A DNA stretch of 9,737 nt from Candidatus Saccharimonadota bacterium (GTDB lineage Bacteria; Patescibacteriota; Saccharimonadia; Saccharimonadales; SZUA-47): positions 1-9,737 of the forward strand of contig JAGONL010000027.1 in NCBI GenBank assembly GCA_017993025.1, given 5' to 3'. A model generated the notes under the pieces. The model was not told the DNA's origin, searched no databases, and was given only the letters and a program-made list of their open reading frames with translations. Position numbers and translations under genes: made by a program. Positions 7,338-9,737 of this stretch are shown here, piece after piece. Position 1 is the first letter of the stretch. Every line of letters begins with the position of its first letter.

Positions 7338-7342
7338 CTGTC
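7320..7342. promoter_or_regulatory. Inverted repeat GACAGTT-n9-AACTGTC over the pgk -35
   Basis: Perfect 7-bp arms (7320-7326 and 7336-7342) flank a 9-nt spacer that contains most of the -35 hexamer. The half-site matches the neighbouring ACAGTnn heptamers, so the same factor could bind both. As RNA it would lie upstream of the predicted start, so a DNA operator is the more natural reading. Confidence 0.45.
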
Positions 7343-7376
7343 TTATGCTTAAAACCGTTACATATCGGACGGGGCG

Positions 7377-7552
7377 CCTCTAACGGCTCACACTCGAGCT
7401 GATTTTGATTTTCTGATGCGAATCGCAAACAAGCCGTACTATCGGTACGGTGAAGTGCGGCTCGTAAGTTAGAAAACCGAAATCAGCCGAGAGGCAAACA
7501 GCGCACACAGCTACGCTTTAGTGGCAGGTTTGGCGGTGTGAGTCGTTAGAGG
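7377..7552 (+). ncRNA. ssrA: tmRNA-like structured RNA, coding (tag) domain without visible tRNA-like domain
   Basis: This element lies on the strand opposite to every gene. Outer helix P1 pairs 7377-7393 with 7536-7552 (16 Watson-Crick plus one G-U). P2 pairs 7398-7417 with 7468-7487 (16 Watson-Crick, three G-U, one A-C). P3 pairs 7432-7439 with 7455-7462 (one G-U). The five wobbles would be A-C mismatches in the other strand, so plus-strand RNA is favoured. Three features follow tmRNA order: P3 plus TCGGT (7442-7446)/ACCGA (7476-7480) gives an H-type pseudoknot like pk1; CTCGTAA (7461-7467) sits at its 3' side as in E. coli and B. subtilis; and 13 nt after the knot GCAAAC starts a tag frame with CTACGCTTTAG. 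P2 and the second pk1 stem exclude each other. I see no GGTTCGAC, T-arm or CCA end. The right arm of P1 overlaps the last pyk codons. Split, reduced or decayed tmRNA are all possible. Confidence 0.5.
7494..7541 (+). other. Putative tmRNA tag reading frame (ANSAHSYALVAGLAV, stop TGA)
   Basis: From a GCA resume codon (7494-7496) the frame reads Ala-Asn-Ser-Ala-His-Ser-Tyr-Ala-Leu-Val-Ala-Gly-Leu-Ala-Val and stops at TGA (7539-7541). The AN...YALVA pattern and the CTACGCTTTAG core resemble the E. coli tag ANDENYALAA. The tag continues four residues past the usual YALVA end, and LAV would be a hydrophobic C-terminus of the kind ClpXP-type proteases recognise. There is no start codon or Shine-Dalgarno, as expected for a tmRNA tag. 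Confidence 0.45.
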
Positions 7553-8985
7553 ACACGAACCTTTATTGTGTCTGTCGAGCCAACAACCCCTGGATATTTA
7601 CCTGAACTACTGACTATAATGTCACCTTTGTCCAAAACCTTACTCTTGAGTAGCCAATCTGTTATTTTTATTCCGGCATACTTATTGTCCGGCCGAAGAA
7701 AAACTTTTGTTCCATAACATAATGCCAACTGATTACACACCCAAGGGTCACTGGTTACGGCAATAATAGGCATTTTTGGGCGTCTGGCGGCGATTTGAAA
7801 AGCCGTTGCACCAGAGCGAGTCTCCGCTACAATCGCCGCAGCGTTAAGTTTGTCGGCAAGTTCTATTATAGAATGGCAAATCGCTGATTGTTTGGTTGTT
7901 TCGTCTTTGTGCTCTTGGTTAAAAATTTCATGAGGAAGAATGCTACTTTCGGTGTATTTAATGATTCTTTTCATAATTTTTACTGCTTCAATAGGATATT
8001 TGCCACTAGCAGTTTCATCACTTAACATTACACAATCGGCTCCAACAAACACTGCTGTAGCCACGTCAGATACCTCAGCACGCGTTGGTTCTGGGGCGTC
8101 TGTCATGCTAGCCATCATTTGTGTCGCGACAATCGTGGGCTTATTGTGTAGCTGACCTAAACCAATGATTTTTCTCTGTACAACCGGTACGGATTCGTGC
8201 ATCGTCTCTATTGCCAAGTCGCCCCTTGCAATCATAATCATATCTGATTCAATTACAATTTCTTCAATGTTCTCAATAGCCGCTGAAGTTTCAATTTTGC
8301 CAATTACTTTTGACTTACTTCCTAAATTATTTAGCATAACTCTTAGCTTTTTAACGTCCTGAGCACTTTGTATAAAGCTTAGCGACACATAGTCGATATC
8401 CACCGTTGAGCCATAGGCAATATCTTCTTTATCTTTTTTTGTAATAATATCGCCACCAAAATCTGTGTCTGGTAGATTAATGCCTTTTCGCTTAAGCAAT
8501 ATACCGTCATTATTAACCCGGACATGGACTACTCCGTCTTTGACACTAGTAACAGTAGTGTTAACCTTACCGTCAAATAACAAAATTCGTTCACCACGCG
8601 CGACTTTTTTGCTCAAATCGTATTGAGTAGGCAAATAACCTGTCAATTTATAGTCAGCATTATATTTAAGAGCCAAGCTTTGGCCTGTTTGGACGGGAAT
8701 TACTCCTTCAAAATCACCAAGTCTAATTTTTGGCCCTTGCAAATCTTGGATTATAGCGATTGGTTTACCATATTCTTTTGATGCTTTTCTTATCCATTTT
8801 ATTTGGTTTTCACGCTCTTCATGCGTACCGTGACTAAAGTTCATGCGAATCCCGTTTGCCCCAGCTTTAATAAGCTCAAGAATAGATTCGTAATTATTGG
8901 TCGACGGTCCAACCGTAGCAATTATTTTAGTTCTTTTGAACTCTGATGAGTGCGTGTTCGGAGCTTGTCGTGTTGTTTTTTCCAT
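7546..8985 (-). CDS. pyk: Pyruvate kinase, apparently potassium-independent type
   Basis: Pyk converts phosphoenolpyruvate and ADP to pyruvate and ATP. The 479-residue protein has TKIIATVGPS (19-28), the substrate-binding IRMNFSHG (46-53, Arg47), DLQGPKIRLG (81-90), a full B domain, catalytic Lys230 in IGKIET with Mg ligands Glu232 and Asp256 (ARGDL), Thr288 in VATQM, and PTRAEVSDVA (300-309). The C domain ends in the usual TIKVRVL. At the positions of muscle-enzyme Thr113, Lys114 and Glu117 it has Leu82, Gln83 and Lys86, the set known from K+-independent pyruvate kinases. The ATG at 8983-8985 is preceded by AAGGG at about 10 nt. It starts 97 bp after ppsA and precedes pgk by 260 bp. Its stop and last codons lie in one arm of the long helix at 7377-7552. 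Confidence 0.97.
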   Translation of the reverse strand: MEKTTRQAPNTHSSEFKRTKIIATVGPSTNNYESILELIKAGANGIRMNFSHGTHEERENQIKWIRKASKEYGKPIAIIQDLQGPKIRLGDFEGVIPVQTGQSLALKYNADYKLTGYLPTQYDLSKKVARGERILLFDGKVNTTVTSVKDGVVHVRVNNDGILLKRKGINLPDTDFGGDIITKKDKEDIAYGSTVDIDYVSLSFIQSAQDVKKLRVMLNNLGSKSKVIGKIETSAAIENIEEIVIESDMIMIARGDLAIETMHESVPVVQRKIIGLGQLHNKPTIVATQMMASMTDAPEPTRAEVSDVATAVFVGADCVMLSDETASGKYPIEAVKIMKRIIKYTESSILPHEIFNQEHKDETTKQSAICHSIIELADKLNAAAIVAETRSGATAFQIAARRPKMPIIAVTSDPWVCNQLALCYGTKVFLRPDNKYAGIKITDWLLKSKVLDKGDIIVSSSGKYPGVVGSTDTIKVRVL

Positions 8986-9067
8986 GGTGCATATACCCTT
9001 ATTTTCCGAAAAGTAGATGTTCTAGGGCGATATTTGCAATTAAATACGGTTCAAATATGAAATTTCG

Positions 9068-9079
9068 TAACTGCAGTTA
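9068..9079. promoter_or_regulatory. 12-bp perfect palindrome TAACTGCAGTTA upstream of pyk
   Basis: The palindrome lies 6 bp after the ppsA stop and about 80 bp before the pyk ATG. Its half-site CAGTTA also occurs in the pgk promoter region (7323-7327 and neighbouring repeats), so a shared operator is conceivable. The rest of the 8986-9085 gap is A/T-rich and I see no convincing promoter in it. Confidence 0.3.
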
Positions 9080-9085
9080 TGTCGA

Positions 9086-9737
9086 CTAGCGCCCTAACTT
9101 TTCTTCTGTATTTTTAATATCTATTGTCGTTTTAACTATTGTATCAGGTGCGAGTGAAATGCTATCAATTCCCTCTTCCACTAGAAAGCGAGCAAATTCT
9201 GGGTAGTCTGATGGTGCTTGACCACAAAGACCAATCTTGACGCCTTTGCTTTTTGCTACTCGGATTGCTTCTCGTATCAGAGTCTTTACAGCTTCGTTAT
9301 TCTCATCGTACACATGTGCCACGGTGTGATTATCTCTGTCAACTCCAAGCGTAAGTTGCGTAAGGTCGTTAGAGCCGATAGAAAATCCGTCAAACAAATC
9401 TGCAAACTGATCGGCTAAAATCACATTGGCTGGTATTTCTACCATTACGTATAGCTCAAAACCATTATCGCCTCTTCGCAGTCCTGCCTCTGACATGACT
9501 TCCTGTACCTTTTTAGCCTCTTCGATGCTACGACAGAACGGTACCATTGCCTTAACATTGGTCAGTCCAAGTTCATTTCTGACTTTCAAAAACGCAGCAC
9601 ATTCTAGCTTAAAAGCATCACGGTAATTGTCGCTGTAGTATCTTGATGCACCACGCCAACCAATCATTGGGTTGTTCTCGATAGGTTCAAACTACGTACC
9701 ACCGATAAGATTAGCGTATTCATTGGTCTTGAAATCA
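9086..9737 (-). CDS. ppsA: Phosphoenolpyruvate synthase, C-terminal part, 5' end beyond window, interrupted by in-frame TAG
   Basis: PpsA makes phosphoenolpyruvate from pyruvate, ATP and water. Only the C-terminal PEP-binding TIM-barrel domain is in the window. Counting from the Met at 9667, it shows MIGWRGASRYY, VMVEIPANVILADQFADLFDGF, SIGSNDLTQLTLGVDRD (97-112), and GLCGQAPSDYP (146-156) with the catalytic Cys148, then VEEGIDSISLAPDT. Upstream in the same frame, codons read DFKTNEYANLIGGT, then TAG (9692-9694), then FEPIENNP: clearly one gene with a nonsense codon in a conserved segment, not a new N-terminus. The natural stop is TAG at 9086-9088, with a TAA three codons later. The fragment after the stop lacks an intact active-site domain and has no good ribosome-binding site for the Met at 9667. 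Either a recent pseudogene, a sequence error or read-through; context with pyk suggests paired control of the pyruvate/PEP step. Confidence 0.88.
9692..9694 (-). other. In-frame amber codon within ppsA
   Basis: TAG replaces a codon in the conserved GGT-x-FEP stretch just before ENNPMIGWRGASRY. A single transition from CAG (Gln) would create it. Flanking codons on both sides remain in frame and conserved, so this is a point change, not a frameshift. Confidence 0.85.

Noticed and set aside
7286..7376. Acceptor half of a permuted tmRNA just left of the tag element (CCACCA at about 7290-7295, GGATTCAAC at about 7330-7338)
   Set aside because: CCACC is the complement of the pgk ribosome-binding site, and the TTCAA segment is not flanked by a 5-bp T-stem; the stretch is better explained by the pgk promoter.
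7377..7552. MITE or small transposon with 17-bp terminal inverted repeats
   Set aside because: No target-site duplication is visible, and one terminal repeat is conserved pyk coding sequence, which an insertion would not supply.
8986..9085. Sigma-70 promoter for pyk in the ppsA-pyk gap
   Set aside because: TTGAAC and TTGCAA hexamers occur, but no acceptable -10 lies 16-18 bp downstream (best is TACTTT at 18 bp), so I do not call one.
9086..9667. Short stand-alone gene starting at the Met at 9667
   Set aside because: Conserved PpsA sequence continues upstream in the same frame across the TAG, so this Met is internal to ppsA.

Overview
The window reads as one long minus-strand gene cluster from a small-genome bacterium, most likely a Candidatus Saccharibacteria (TM7) or other Patescibacteria/CPR member. 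This assignment is inference. It rests on moderate-to-low G+C, the UvrD/PcrA variant with a GDDWQSVYSWRGAD motif III, a YabE/RpfB-like G5 lytic transglycosylase, a single-pass acidic membrane protein with an IVGHKxMxxDPM-type N-terminal motif, and tightly packed lower-glycolysis genes. The standard bacterial code is used: read-through of the uvrD TGA would run far into the next gene.

Layout in transcription order (right to left, minus strand): the C-terminal part of PEP synthase (ppsA, cut by the window edge and carrying an in-frame TAG); a 100-bp gap with a 12-bp palindrome; pyruvate kinase (pyk); a 260-bp gap; phosphoglycerate kinase (pgk); a 168-bp gap with an AT-only hairpin and a folded leader; triosephosphate isomerase (tpiA); a single-TM protein of unknown function; a UvrD/PcrA helicase; a Nudix hydrolase overlapping it by an ATGA; then a promoter and a cell-wall G5/transglycosylase gene that runs off the left edge. 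TpiA, Pgk and Pyk cover three steps of lower glycolysis, and PpsA would run the pyruvate-to-PEP direction. GAPDH, phosphoglycerate mutase and enolase are not in the window. No gene-free stretch exceeds 300 bp.

The most unusual object is in the pyk-pgk gap. Read on the PLUS strand, opposite to every gene, 7377-7552 folds into nested helices (17 bp and 20 bp). Five G-U wobbles against one A-C mismatch point to plus-strand transcription. It also carries three blocks in tmRNA order: a pk1-like pseudoknot, the CTCGTAA block, and a resume-codon/tag frame reading ANSAHSYALVAGLAV-stop containing CTACGCTTTAG. I could not find the tRNA-like domain (no T-arm, no CCA acceptor), so this is either a tmRNA coding domain separated from its acceptor half, a highly reduced tmRNA, or a remnant.

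Other points of note are a perfect intrinsic-terminator sequence on the plus strand inside the 5' end of the helicase gene, a pgk promoter overlaid with three tandem ACAGTnn heptamers and an inverted repeat, and a leader before tpiA that could switch access to its Shine-Dalgarno sequence.
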